Assembly: GCF_001655005.1 (NCBI RefSeq)
Contig: NZ_LXET01000046.1
Span: 62,001-126,000, forward strand
Direction: 5' to 3'
Source of the DNA: Hafnia paralvei ATCC 29927
Lineage (GTDB): Bacteria; Pseudomonadota; Gammaproteobacteria; Enterobacterales; Enterobacteriaceae
DNA length: 64,000 nucleotides
Of the stretch, positions 44,344-52,633 are shown piece by piece. The position numbers and the translations under genes were made by a program. The notes beneath the pieces are model-generated. The model worked only from the letters and a program-made list of their open reading frames with translations, ran no database searches and was not told where the DNA came from. Positions within the stretch are counted from its first letter, which is position 1, and every line of letters starts with the position of its first letter.

Positions 44344-45729
44344 TTAGAAGATGGTGAACGGTGCAATGACGATGAACTTAACGTCGCGTTCATCCTGGAA
44401 CATGTTGCCGTAACCACCGCCCCAGCTCGGGTTGTCGGAGTGGTTGTCGTACTGAGTGAAGTGCAGTTTGAACAGAGTGCCTTTAGCGCGACCATCCTGA
44501 ATGGTGTACATCGCATCCAAGCTGTAAGCGCTCTCTTTCACACGCTGACTCTGATCGTATTGAGGATTCGTGCTCGGCTTTGCATCCCATGCGTAAACAT
44601 AAGAGCCACCCACCGCAAAGCCCGGCATATCCCACTTACTGAGGTCATACATCACGCCGCCGAAAATGGCTTTCTCGCCGTTGGCGTTGAAGTCGGAGCG
44701 ATTATCCCACCAGATATCCAAACGTCCGTTAGAAGAGGCATAGGTTGGGGTCATACGCTGTAAGAAGTAGCCCTGATTACCTTCCGCTTTCACATAGGTT
44801 CCCTCTAAGCGGAAATCGAACTGCCCCACTTTGTAACCTAAGGTCAACGCCTGCAGCCATGCCGTGCCGTCGTAGATATCGTTCACGCCACCGTCATGCA
44901 CACGATCTCGGGTACCATAGAACTGATAGCTGGTCGTCATCGGATTGCCCGCTACGTCAAACTTGTAGGAACCTTTGGCGAAATACTGATCGATATATCC
45001 TTCAGCCTGTCCAAACGCTGCTTCTAATATAAAATCATTTTTAAAGTCATACTTGGCGCCTAAAGAATGCAAATAAGAAACGCCGGTCTTTTTGTCGTTC
45101 TGGTAGAAACCATCCACTTCGGTGTGCCACGGCGCTTTATATTTATCCGTCCACATGTAGGAGAAGCTCAACGCCCCTGCATCACCGTAGTCAAAGTTGG
45201 CCCCCGCTTCAGCGCCTTGATAGGTACCTGGCATAAAGCTCCAGTGTGGCGCTAATAGCGTTTGGCCCGTTGGCTGAATGTAACCAGCGCGTGCCCAAAC
45301 TGGACCGTATTTAAATTTAGCCGCCGCTTTGTAAAGGCTAATGCCACTTTTATCGCCGGAGTAGTCTTCGTCGTAGCCTTTGTTTTTCGAGGAGAATGCA
45401 ATTTCGTTGGGGTGTCCGCTATCGTGGTTCTCAGCCATTTCAATCGCGGTGAATGCGGCAATATCAATACCGAACATATCTGCGGCATACCCTGACGAGA
45501 AGTCGAGGTTTGCGTTCCACGTTGAGTGGTTCAGGTTGGTTTCATAGTTGCCCGTAGTGACGTCTTTACGGTCACGCTCACGCTGCCAGTAATAGATACC
45601 GCCCGTTAGCGTTGAATCATCAATAAAACCTTCAGCTTTGGCTTCTGGCATAGCATAAAAACCACTGCCTAATAACACCCCTGTTATGGCAAGCGTCAGA
45701 GCATTGCGCCTCACACGATGCGTAACCAT
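44344..45729 (-). CDS. chiP: Chitoporin (OprD-family outer-membrane channel)
   Basis: Outer-membrane porin for chitooligosaccharides. It has 461 residues (E. coli 468) with a signal peptide ending around MPEAKAEG and alternating amphipathic strands typical of a 16-18-stranded barrel; the C-terminal residue is Phe, the outer-membrane assembly signal. Start MVTHRVRRNALTLAITGVLL is preceded by GAGGA. First gene of chiP-chiQ-chb. NagC-like and CRP-like sites lie upstream. In E. coli the mRNA is also silenced by the sRNA ChiX; no convincing ChiX pairing site is visible to me here. Confidence 0.95.
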   Translation of the reverse strand: MVTHRVRRNALTLAITGVLLGSGFYAMPEAKAEGFIDDSTLTGGIYYWQRERDRKDVTTGNYETNLNHSTWNANLDFSSGYAADMFGIDIAAFTAIEMAENHDSGHPNEIAFSSKNKGYDEDYSGDKSGISLYKAAAKFKYGPVWARAGYIQPTGQTLLAPHWSFMPGTYQGAEAGANFDYGDAGALSFSYMWTDKYKAPWHTEVDGFYQNDKKTGVSYLHSLGAKYDFKNDFILEAAFGQAEGYIDQYFAKGSYKFDVAGNPMTTSYQFYGTRDRVHDGGVNDIYDGTAWLQALTLGYKVGQFDFRLEGTYVKAEGNQGYFLQRMTPTYASSNGRLDIWWDNRSDFNANGEKAIFGGVMYDLSKWDMPGFAVGGSYVYAWDAKPSTNPQYDQSQRVKESAYSLDAMYTIQDGRAKGTLFKLHFTQYDNHSDNPSWGGGYGNMFQDERDVKFIVIAPFTIF

Positions 45730-45862
45730 AGAATAATTCCTCTTTGACTTGAAAAACGCGACCTTCGACGTTCACCGGCCTAGGACGCAAAACCCCTAAA
45801 ATGGGAAAAAGTTAATTCGTAGTGGAGTAAATAACCCAATTGCTCACCTACCTTCTTAGACT

Positions 45863-45883
45863 ATTTTTCGCGACGCGAATTAT
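45863..45883. promoter_or_regulatory. NagC operator-like palindrome upstream of chiP
   Basis: A perfect 13-bp palindrome TTCGCGACGCGAA (45867-45879) flanked by ATTT and TTAT matches the NagC/Mlc operator pattern very well. It is 135 bp upstream of the chiP start codon. NagC repression of chiP is known in E. coli. Confidence 0.7.
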
Positions 45884-45949
45884 CAAATGAAAAGTAAAAC
45901 AATTGTGTCAATTCTTGACCGAGTGCACATATTTTAATGTTTTGTTACA

Positions 45950-45965
45950 TGTGACACATTTCATG
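45950..45965. promoter_or_regulatory. CRP-like site upstream of chiP
   Basis: TGTGA-CACATT-TCATG has a perfect left half and a 3/5 right half of the CRP operator, about 220 bp upstream of chiP. The rest of the 568-bp glnS-chiP gap (45730-46297) is AT-rich, with a second NagC-like site and the glnS terminator and no gene. Confidence 0.45.
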
Positions 45966-46102
45966 TCTAGGTCACGTAAAATCCCCTTTTAAAACAGCAT
46001 TATATTTGTAATACCATTGTAAGTATCAGGGAATTTACTTATAAAACAAAAGGAGAGAGAGGTGAGTAGCATTTAGTATCATCGGGGAATTAGATCTAAT
46101 TA

Positions 46103-46117
46103 ATTCGCGAAACGAAT
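46103..46117. promoter_or_regulatory. Second NagC-like site in the chiP-glnS gap
   Basis: ATTCG-CGAAA-CGAAT has NagC-type half-sites. Its centre is about 237 bp from the stronger palindrome at 45873, which could allow DNA looping by NagC. Weaker than the first site. Confidence 0.35.
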
Positions 46118-46226
46118 ATTTCAGCAATATTTATGCTCGACGAGAAATAACATCAGTAAACTATTTTTTTTACATTTATGACCTAATTTGAAAATACCGA
46201 TACAGCACTTTGCTACTGATAGGCAT

Positions 46227-46259
46227 AAAAAAAGCCACTCGCAGCATTGCGAGTGGCTT
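46227..46259 (-). terminator. glnS terminator
   Basis: On the minus strand the 10-bp perfect stem GCCACTCGCA / TGCGAGTGGC with a tetraloop is followed by seven T residues, about 40 nt after the glnS stop. Confidence 0.95.
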
Positions 46260-46297
46260 CACAGAATCAACAAATTTACGATAACGCTATCTGAACA

Positions 46298-47965
46298 TTA
46301 TACGCCAGCTTTTGCCCACGTATCGCGCAGACCCACGGTGCGGTTAAACACCAAATGGTCAGGCTTCGAGTAGCGACAATCGGCACAGAAGTAGCCTTCT
46401 CGCTCAAACTGATAAGTCACGTCTGAAGTTGCCTCCCCCAGACTTGGCTCAACAAAACCGCTGCGAATCACCAAAGATTCAGGGTTGATGGTAGACAAGA
46501 AGTCTTCCGCTGCGCCTGGGTTAGCCACGCTGAACAAACGATCGTACAGATGGAATTCAGCCGGTACTGCATGACTTGCAGAAACCCAGTGAATAACGCC
46601 TTTCACCTTACGACCATCAGCAGGATCTTTGCTTAAGGTATCTGGGTCATAGGTACAGTAAATGGTGGTAATTTCACCCTCTGCATCTTTCTCAACGCGT
46701 TCTGCTTTAATCACATAGGCGTTACGCAGACGCACTTCTTTACCCAACACCAAACGCTTGTACTGTTTGTTGGCTTCTTCGCGGAAGTCAGCACGATCGA
46801 TGTAGATCTCGCTGCTAAATGGCACTTCGCGCTTACCCATTTCAGGCTTGTTCGGATGATTTGGCATCGCGATCATTTCTACGCTATCCGCAGGCATATT
46901 CTCGATGACAACTTTCACCGGATCCAGCACAGCCATGGCTCGCGGCGCAATTTCGTTCAGATCGTCACGAATACACGATTCCAGCGCAGCCATTTCTACG
47001 TTGTTGTCTTGCTTAGTCACGCCGATACGCTGGCAGAATTCGCGGATAGAGGCTGCCGTATAGCCACGGCGACGTAGGCCGGAAATCGTTGGCATACGAG
47101 GATCATCCCAGCCTTCTACGATCTTCTCTGTTACCAACTGGTTCAGCTTACGCTTCGACATGATGGCATACTCGAGATTCAGACGAGAAAACTCGTACTG
47201 ACGCGGATGCGTTGGGATAGTGATGTTATCTAATACCCAATCGTACAAACGGCGGTTGTCTTGGAACTCCAGAGTACACAGTGAATGTGTAATCCCTTCC
47301 AAGGCATCAGAAATGCAGTGAGTAAAATCGTACATCGGGTAGATGCACCATTTGTTGCCCGTCTGGTGATGTTCAGCAAACTTGATACGATACAAAACCG
47401 GATCGCGCATAACAATGAACGGAGAAGCCATGTCGATCTTGGCGCGCAGGCACGCTGTGCCCTCGGCAAACTCGCCGTTACGCATTTTTTCGAACAAAGC
47501 CAGATTCTCTTCAACGCTGCGGTCACGGTACGGGCTATTTTTACCCGGAGACGTCAAGGTGCCGCGGTATTCACGGATCTGCTCAGGAGTCAGCTCATCA
47601 ACATAAGCCAAGCCCTTAGTAATCAATTCTATCGCGTACTGGTGCAGTTGATCGAAGTAGTCGGAGGAATAACGCACTGCGCCACTCCACTCGAAACCTA
47701 GCCACTGTACGTCGCGTTTAATTGACTCAACGTATTCAATGTCTTCTTTCACCGGGTTGGTGTCATCAAAGCGCAGGTTACACTGACCTTGATAATCTTT
47801 GGCGATGCCAAAGTTCAGGCAAATGGATTTGGCGTGGCCAATGTGCAGGTAGCCATTTGGCTCCGGCGGAAAACGGGTATGAACTGAATTATGTTTACCG
47901 GATGCCAGATCTTCATCGATGATCTGACGGATAAAGTTACTTGGGCGGGCTTCAGCCTCACTCAT
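46298..47965 (-). CDS. glnS: Glutaminyl-tRNA synthetase
   Basis: Charges tRNA-Gln with glutamine; four of its tRNA substrates are encoded at 57.4-57.9 kb. It has 555 residues (E. coli 554). Class I signatures: FPPEPNGYLHIGHAKS (HIGH) and the KMSKS equivalent YAIMSKRKLNQL. The C-terminal anticodon-binding barrels are intact. Placed between chiP and nagE as in E. coli. Confidence 0.98.
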   Translation of the reverse strand: MSEAEARPSNFIRQIIDEDLASGKHNSVHTRFPPEPNGYLHIGHAKSICLNFGIAKDYQGQCNLRFDDTNPVKEDIEYVESIKRDVQWLGFEWSGAVRYSSDYFDQLHQYAIELITKGLAYVDELTPEQIREYRGTLTSPGKNSPYRDRSVEENLALFEKMRNGEFAEGTACLRAKIDMASPFIVMRDPVLYRIKFAEHHQTGNKWCIYPMYDFTHCISDALEGITHSLCTLEFQDNRRLYDWVLDNITIPTHPRQYEFSRLNLEYAIMSKRKLNQLVTEKIVEGWDDPRMPTISGLRRRGYTAASIREFCQRIGVTKQDNNVEMAALESCIRDDLNEIAPRAMAVLDPVKVVIENMPADSVEMIAMPNHPNKPEMGKREVPFSSEIYIDRADFREEANKQYKRLVLGKEVRLRNAYVIKAERVEKDAEGEITTIYCTYDPDTLSKDPADGRKVKGVIHWVSASHAVPAEFHLYDRLFSVANPGAAEDFLSTINPESLVIRSGFVEPSLGEATSDVTYQFEREGYFCADCRYSKPDHLVFNRTVGLRDTWAKAGV

Positions 47966-48142
47966 TTTCTATTCCTCTATGCCTAAAAACGCGACTCATA
48001 ACCAATAATGATCTTACAACCTGTGGCGGGAAACAACCGTTTGTTGCCATTATCACGGCGTTTTTTCTGTGGTTATCTCGAAAGTATGCCAAAAGGTTGT
48101 CGATCTACTACTCACCACTCTATATCAGCACGCGCCAAAAAC

Positions 48143-48175
48143 AAAAAAACGGAGAGGGTTTCCCCCTCTCCGTTT
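48143..48175 (-). terminator. nagE terminator
   Basis: On the minus strand CGGAGAGGG / CCCTCTCCG, a 9-bp perfect stem with a 5-nt loop, is followed by a T run; 33 nt downstream of the nagE stop. Confidence 0.95.
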
Positions 48176-48207
48176 ACTCACTTGGAAATGATGTATTAAC
48201 GAGTCAG

Positions 48208-50247
48208 TTATTTCGCAGTGATATCGTACAGCTTGGTTTCACCGGCCACCACATGACCCGCTGCCAGCGCTTTCAGTCCACCGAAATCATCGATATTGCT
48301 GACGACAACCGGACTAATCATGGAGCGTGCATTAGCATTCAAGTAGTCCAAATCCATTTCAAGAATTGGCTGACCTGCTTTCACCTCTGCGCCCTCTTCA
48401 ACCAGACGTTTAAAGCCTTGGCCATTCAGAGAAACGGTGTCGATGCCCATATGAACCACAACTTCCGCACCTTCATCCGTTTCCAGACAGAATGCATGGT
48501 TAGTGTTGAAGATTTTTACGATCGTGCCGCGCGCTGGGGACACAACGAATTTATCCGTTGGACGAACCGCAACGCCGTCACCGACTGCTTTGCTTGCGAA
48601 AGCTTCATCAGGAACCTGATCCAGCGCCACGACTTCACCGGTAATTGGAGAAACCAGAGTTGCCTTCACCACGGCTGCAGCGTTTGGTGTTGCCTGTGCT
48701 TTGGCTTCAGTCGCTGCTGGCGCAGCATGTGCTGTTGCCGCTTCAACCGGGCCCGCAGCCATCACGCCACGCATTGCTGTTGCAATGGCTTCTGCGCGAG
48801 TCCCCACGATGACCTGAACACTCTGCTTATTCAGACGAATAACACCGGATGCCCCCAAACGTTTTGCCAGACTGTCATTAACAATCGCAGAGTCTTTCAC
48901 GGTCAGACGCAGACGAGTGATACACGCATCAATACCCGTGATATTGGCAGAACCGCCTACCGCAGCAATGTAGTTACGCGCCAGATTAGCCGTTTCGTTA
49001 CCACCTTTCGCATTGTCCAGATCCAGATCGTAGCCATCAGCGCTTTCATCAGCATCAGTTGCCAGTTCACGGCCAGGAGTCAGCAGGTTAAATTTGGTGA
49101 TAGTGAAGCGGAATACCACGTAGTAAATCACGAAGAACACGAGACCCTGAGGGATCAACATGTACCAGTGAGTTGCCAGCGGGTTACGTGAGGACAGAAC
49201 CATATCCACCAGCCCCGCGCTGAAGCCGAAGCCGGCAATCCAGTGCATAGATGCTGCGATGAATACAGAGATACCGGTCAGTAATGCATGGATAACATAC
49301 AGAACTGGAGCAACGAACATGAAGGAGAATTCCAACGGCTCGGTGATACCCGTAAAGAAGGCTGCGAATGCCGCGGCCATCATGATACCTGCCACTTTTG
49401 CTTTGTTTTCTGGACGAGCACAGTGGTAAATCGCCAGTGCCGCACCAGGTAAACCAAACATCATGATTGGGAAGAAACCTGCCTGATAACGACCAGTGAT
49501 ACCCACGACGGCTTTACCCGCTTCGATAGACTGTGCGCCACCCAGGAAGTTAGGAATATCGTTAATACCTGCAACGTCAAACCAGAACACAGAGTTCAGA
49601 GCATGATGCAGGCCAACAGGGATTAATAGACGGTTAAAGAACGCATAGATACCCGCGCCCACTGAGCCCATTTTCTGAATGTGTTCACCGAAGTTCACCA
49701 ATCCGTCAAAAATTAACGGCCAGATGTACATCAGGATGAATGCAACCAGAATCATCACGAAGGAAGTTAGGATCGGAACCAGACGGCGGCCACTGAAGAA
49801 AGACAGCGCCTTCGGGAGTTCCACACCGCTGAAACGGTTGTACAGTTCAGCAGAGATAATACCAACCAGAATACCAACGAACTGGTTGTTAATCTTACCG
49901 AATGCAGCAGGAACCTGATCCGCAGGGATCTTCTGAATCATGGCGACCGCGGCTGGAGAACACAGCGTGGTTAATACCAAGAAGCCTACAAAGCCGGTTA
50001 ATGCGGCCGCACCATCTTTATCTTTAGACATACCGTATGCGACACCGATCGCAAACAGTACAGACATGTTATCGATAATGGCAGAGCCCGACTTGATGAA
50101 GAAGGCGGCTAACGCGTTATCGCCCCCCCAACCTACCGGGTCAATCCAGTAACCGACACCCATCAGTATTGCGGCAGCCGGTAGCGTAGCTACCGGTACC
50201 ATCAGCGCACGGCCGACTTTTTGCAAATAACCTAAAATACTCACCAT
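48208..50247 (-). CDS. nagE: N-acetylglucosamine-specific PTS transporter EIICBA
   Basis: Imports and phosphorylates GlcNAc to GlcNAc-6-phosphate. It has 679 residues against 648 in E. coli. Domains: EIIC membrane domain (about 1-370); EIIB (about 420-500) with the phosphocysteine in GIDACITRLRL; Ala/Pro linker; EIIA (about 535-679) with the phosphohistidine in VVVHMGIDTVSL. EIIB and EIIA are very close to E. coli, whereas the EIIC domain is longer and clearly diverged, starting MVSILGYLQKVGRALMVPVA. Divergent from nagB with shared operators. Confidence 0.95.
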   Translation of the reverse strand: MVSILGYLQKVGRALMVPVATLPAAAILMGVGYWIDPVGWGGDNALAAFFIKSGSAIIDNMSVLFAIGVAYGMSKDKDGAAALTGFVGFLVLTTLCSPAAVAMIQKIPADQVPAAFGKINNQFVGILVGIISAELYNRFSGVELPKALSFFSGRRLVPILTSFVMILVAFILMYIWPLIFDGLVNFGEHIQKMGSVGAGIYAFFNRLLIPVGLHHALNSVFWFDVAGINDIPNFLGGAQSIEAGKAVVGITGRYQAGFFPIMMFGLPGAALAIYHCARPENKAKVAGIMMAAAFAAFFTGITEPLEFSFMFVAPVLYVIHALLTGISVFIAASMHWIAGFGFSAGLVDMVLSSRNPLATHWYMLIPQGLVFFVIYYVVFRFTITKFNLLTPGRELATDADESADGYDLDLDNAKGGNETANLARNYIAAVGGSANITGIDACITRLRLTVKDSAIVNDSLAKRLGASGVIRLNKQSVQVIVGTRAEAIATAMRGVMAAGPVEAATAHAAPAATEAKAQATPNAAAVVKATLVSPITGEVVALDQVPDEAFASKAVGDGVAVRPTDKFVVSPARGTIVKIFNTNHAFCLETDEGAEVVVHMGIDTVSLNGQGFKRLVEEGAEVKAGQPILEMDLDYLNANARSMISPVVVSNIDDFGGLKALAAGHVVAGETKLYDITAK

Positions 50248-50356
50248 TTCCCCCTATTGGACCCGTCAATGCTCGAATTGGCACTACTCATGGTCTCGTC
50301 GTAACTCACTTAATTATTAAGTTGACAGTATGGACTACATTCTGGAGTGTAAAAAA

Positions 50357-50380
50357 ATTATTTTTCTCCGCAAATTAAAA
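50357..50380. promoter_or_regulatory. NagC operator at nagE
   Basis: ATTATTTTTC-TCC-GCAAATTA fits the NagC operator pattern (TTATTT arms around a GC-containing centre, centre near 50368). It lies about 120 bp upstream of nagE. Its centre is about 95 bp, nine helical turns, from the partner site near 50463, the spacing known for nagE-nagB looping in E. coli. Confidence 0.55.
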
Positions 50381-50390
50381 CCTCTGGTTT

Positions 50391-50406
50391 TGTGATAAAT
50401 ATCACC
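50391..50406. promoter_or_regulatory. CRP site in the nagE-nagB divergon
   Basis: TGTGATAAATATCACC is a near-perfect CRP operator (TGTGA-N6-TCACC) located between the two NagC-like operators, as in E. coli where cAMP-CRP activates nagE and nagBACD. Confidence 0.8.
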
Positions 50407-50451
50407 AAAGGAGGCTCTAAATATGCCTAATTGCTAGCCATCCTACAAAAC

Positions 50452-50475
50452 TTATTTTATCATTCGAAAAATCAA
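50452..50475. promoter_or_regulatory. NagC operator at nagB
   Basis: TTATTTTATCATTCGAAAAA and the following bases carry the A/T arms of a NagC operator with a less perfect centre, about 105 bp upstream of nagB. Paired with the site at 50357-50380. Confidence 0.5.
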
Positions 50476-50578
50476 AGCGGCGTTAGGTCACACAGAAGTG
50501 GTTAAGATGCATTACGCTTTATAAGAGCGATGTGGACCCCCGTTTTTAATATAGATTTATATTAGCTAAAGGTGCCCT

Positions 50579-51379
50579 ATGAGACTGATCCCACTGAGTA
50601 ATGCTGCAGACGTAGGTTTATGGTCTGCTCGTCATATTGTTAACCGCATCAATGCGTTTAAACCAACGGCTGAACGTCCATTTGTGCTCGGCTTGCCGAC
50701 TGGCGGTACACCGCTACAAACCTACAAACGCCTAATCGAACTCCACAAAGCAGGCGAAGTTAGCTTTAAAAACGTTGTGACGTTCAACATGGACGAGTAC
50801 ATCGGACTGCCGGAAGAGCATCCGGAAAGCTACCATAGCTTCATGTATAATAATTTTTTCAATCACGTAGATATCCCACGTGAAAACATTAACTTACTTA
50901 ACGGCAACGCGCCTGACGTAGACACTGAATGCCGCCGCTATGAAGAGAAGATTAAGTCCTACGGCAAAATCAATCTGTTTATGGGCGGTGTAGGCAACGA
51001 CGGTCATATTGCATTTAACGAGCCGGCCTCATCGTTGGCTTCTCGCACCCGTATCAAAACGCTGACAGAAGAAACGCGCATCGCTAACTCTCGATTCTTT
51101 GATGGCGACATGACTAAAGTGCCAAAATACGCATTAACCGTGGGTGTTGGTACGCTGCTTGATGCCGAAGAAGTGATGATTCTGGTCACCGGTCACACCA
51201 AAGCTCAGTCGCTGCAAGCCGCCGTTGAAGGCAGTGTTAACCATATGTGGACCATCAGTGCCCTACAGCTTCATCCAAAATCAGTCATCGTATGTGATGA
51301 ACCTTCCACGATGGAACTGAAGGTTAAAACCGTTAAGTACTTCCGCGAATTAGAAGCGGAAAATATGAAGAATTTATAA
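50579..51379 (+). CDS. nagB: Glucosamine-6-phosphate deaminase
   Basis: Converts glucosamine-6-phosphate to fructose-6-phosphate and ammonia; allosterically activated by GlcNAc-6-phosphate. It has 266 residues, as in E. coli. Motifs: LGLPTGGTPLQTYKRLI, the catalytic Asp72 region TFNMDEYIGLPEEHP, and the catalytic His region GVGNDGHIAFNEPASS. First gene of nagBACD, divergent from nagE. Confidence 0.98.
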   Translation: MRLIPLSNAADVGLWSARHIVNRINAFKPTAERPFVLGLPTGGTPLQTYKRLIELHKAGEVSFKNVVTFNMDEYIGLPEEHPESYHSFMYNNFFNHVDIPRENINLLNGNAPDVDTECRRYEEKIKSYGKINLFMGGVGNDGHIAFNEPASSLASRTRIKTLTEETRIANSRFFDGDMTKVPKYALTVGVGTLLDAEEVMILVTGHTKAQSLQAAVEGSVNHMWTISALQLHPKSVIVCDEPSTMELKVKTVKYFRELEAENMKNL

Positions 51380-51406
51380 TTTTCAACCTGTAACCAGGGG
51401 GATGTG

Positions 51407-52558
51407 ATGTACGCTCTGACCCATTGTCGGATTTATACCGGCCACGATATTCTCGACGACCATGCAGTAATGATCGCCAATGGCTTAATTAAACAGATCT
51501 GTCCTGTCGCTGAGCTTCCGTCAGGCATCGAAACTCACGATCTGGGCGGAGCAATCCTTGCTCCTGGTTTCATCGATCTGCAGCTTAATGGCTGTGGTGG
51601 CGTCCAGTTTAATGATTCTGCCGAAGCGGTTTCTGAAGAAACGCTGGAAATCATGCAGCATGCCAATGAAAAATCAGGCTGTACTAGCTATTTACCAACG
51701 CTAATCACCTGTGCCGATGACTTAATGAAGCACGGTATCGACGTGATGCGCAGCTATCTGGCTAAACACCAGAACCAAGCGCTGGGTCTGCATATCGAAG
51801 GCCCTTATATCAGCTTGGAAAAGAAAGGCACCCATAATCCCAAATTCATCCGTAAGCCCGATCATGACATGATTGATTTCATGTGTGAGCATGCCGATGC
51901 GATCGCTAAAGTGACCATGGCACCGGAAGTCGCCACGCCGGAGTCTATCAAACAGCTTAAAGCTGCGGGTATCGTGGTGTCTGCAGGCCACTCTAATGCG
52001 ACTTATGAAGAAGGCCGCAAAGGTTTTGCCGCAGGCATGAGCTTCGCCACGCACCTGTATAATGCCATGCCAGTCATTGCTGGCCGTGCACCAGGGCTAA
52101 TGGGCGCTATTTTTGATACCCCTGAAGTTTACGCAGGGATCATTGCCGACGGCCATCATGTTGCCTGGCCAAGCATCCGTCTGGCTAAACGTCTGAAAGG
52201 CGAGCACCTCGTGTTGGTCACTGATGCCACAGCTCCCGCAGGAGCGAATATCGATCACTTCATTTTTGCCGGAAAAACAGTATATTACCGCAATGGTTTA
52301 GTGGTTGATGAAAATGGCACGCTGAGTGGCTCAGCGCTCACCATGATCGAAGCGGTACAGAACAGCGTGGAACACGTGGGAATCGCGCTCGATGAAGCCT
52401 TGCGGATGGCTACGCTTTACCCTGCTCGCGCGGTTGGCGTTGATACACAACTGGGCAGTATCGAAGAGGGGAAAGTCGCTAACCTGACGGCCTTCACTTC
52501 AGATTACCGTGTGATCAAAACCATTGTGAACGGTGAAACTGTTTACGAAAACAAATAA
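51407..52558 (+). CDS. nagA: N-acetylglucosamine-6-phosphate deacetylase
   Basis: Removes acetate from GlcNAc-6-phosphate and thereby also destroys the NagC inducer. It has 383 residues from MYALTHCRIYTGHDILDDHA, with a GGGGG ribosome site; an in-frame GTG one codon earlier is ignored. Metal-site and catalytic motifs: LHIEGPYISLEKKGTHNP, VSAGHSNATY, ATHLYNAM and LVTDATAPAG with the catalytic Asp. Starts 27 bp after nagB. Confidence 0.97.
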   Translation: MYALTHCRIYTGHDILDDHAVMIANGLIKQICPVAELPSGIETHDLGGAILAPGFIDLQLNGCGGVQFNDSAEAVSEETLEIMQHANEKSGCTSYLPTLITCADDLMKHGIDVMRSYLAKHQNQALGLHIEGPYISLEKKGTHNPKFIRKPDHDMIDFMCEHADAIAKVTMAPEVATPESIKQLKAAGIVVSAGHSNATYEEGRKGFAAGMSFATHLYNAMPVIAGRAPGLMGAIFDTPEVYAGIIADGHHVAWPSIRLAKRLKGEHLVLVTDATAPAGANIDHFIFAGKTVYYRNGLVVDENGTLSGSALTMIEAVQNSVEHVGIALDEALRMATLYPARAVGVDTQLGSIEEGKVANLTAFTSDYRVIKTIVNGETVYENK

Positions 52559-52633
52559 TAGAGAGAACGTACTTCAGTCTGCGCGCTCTCTTTTATAACT
52601 TGATATCTATTTTTAATCGCGGGTAATAAATTG

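Noticed and set aside
45730..45790. ChiX sRNA pairing site in the chiP leader
   Set aside because: The AAAGAGGAATT sequence before the start codon only partly fits the ChiX seed as I remember it; insufficient to call.
47941..49191. 416-codon plus-strand ORF
   Set aside because: It is antisense to nagE and to the glnS upstream region, has no recognisable domain and a composition typical of a shadow frame; nagE on the other strand is certain.
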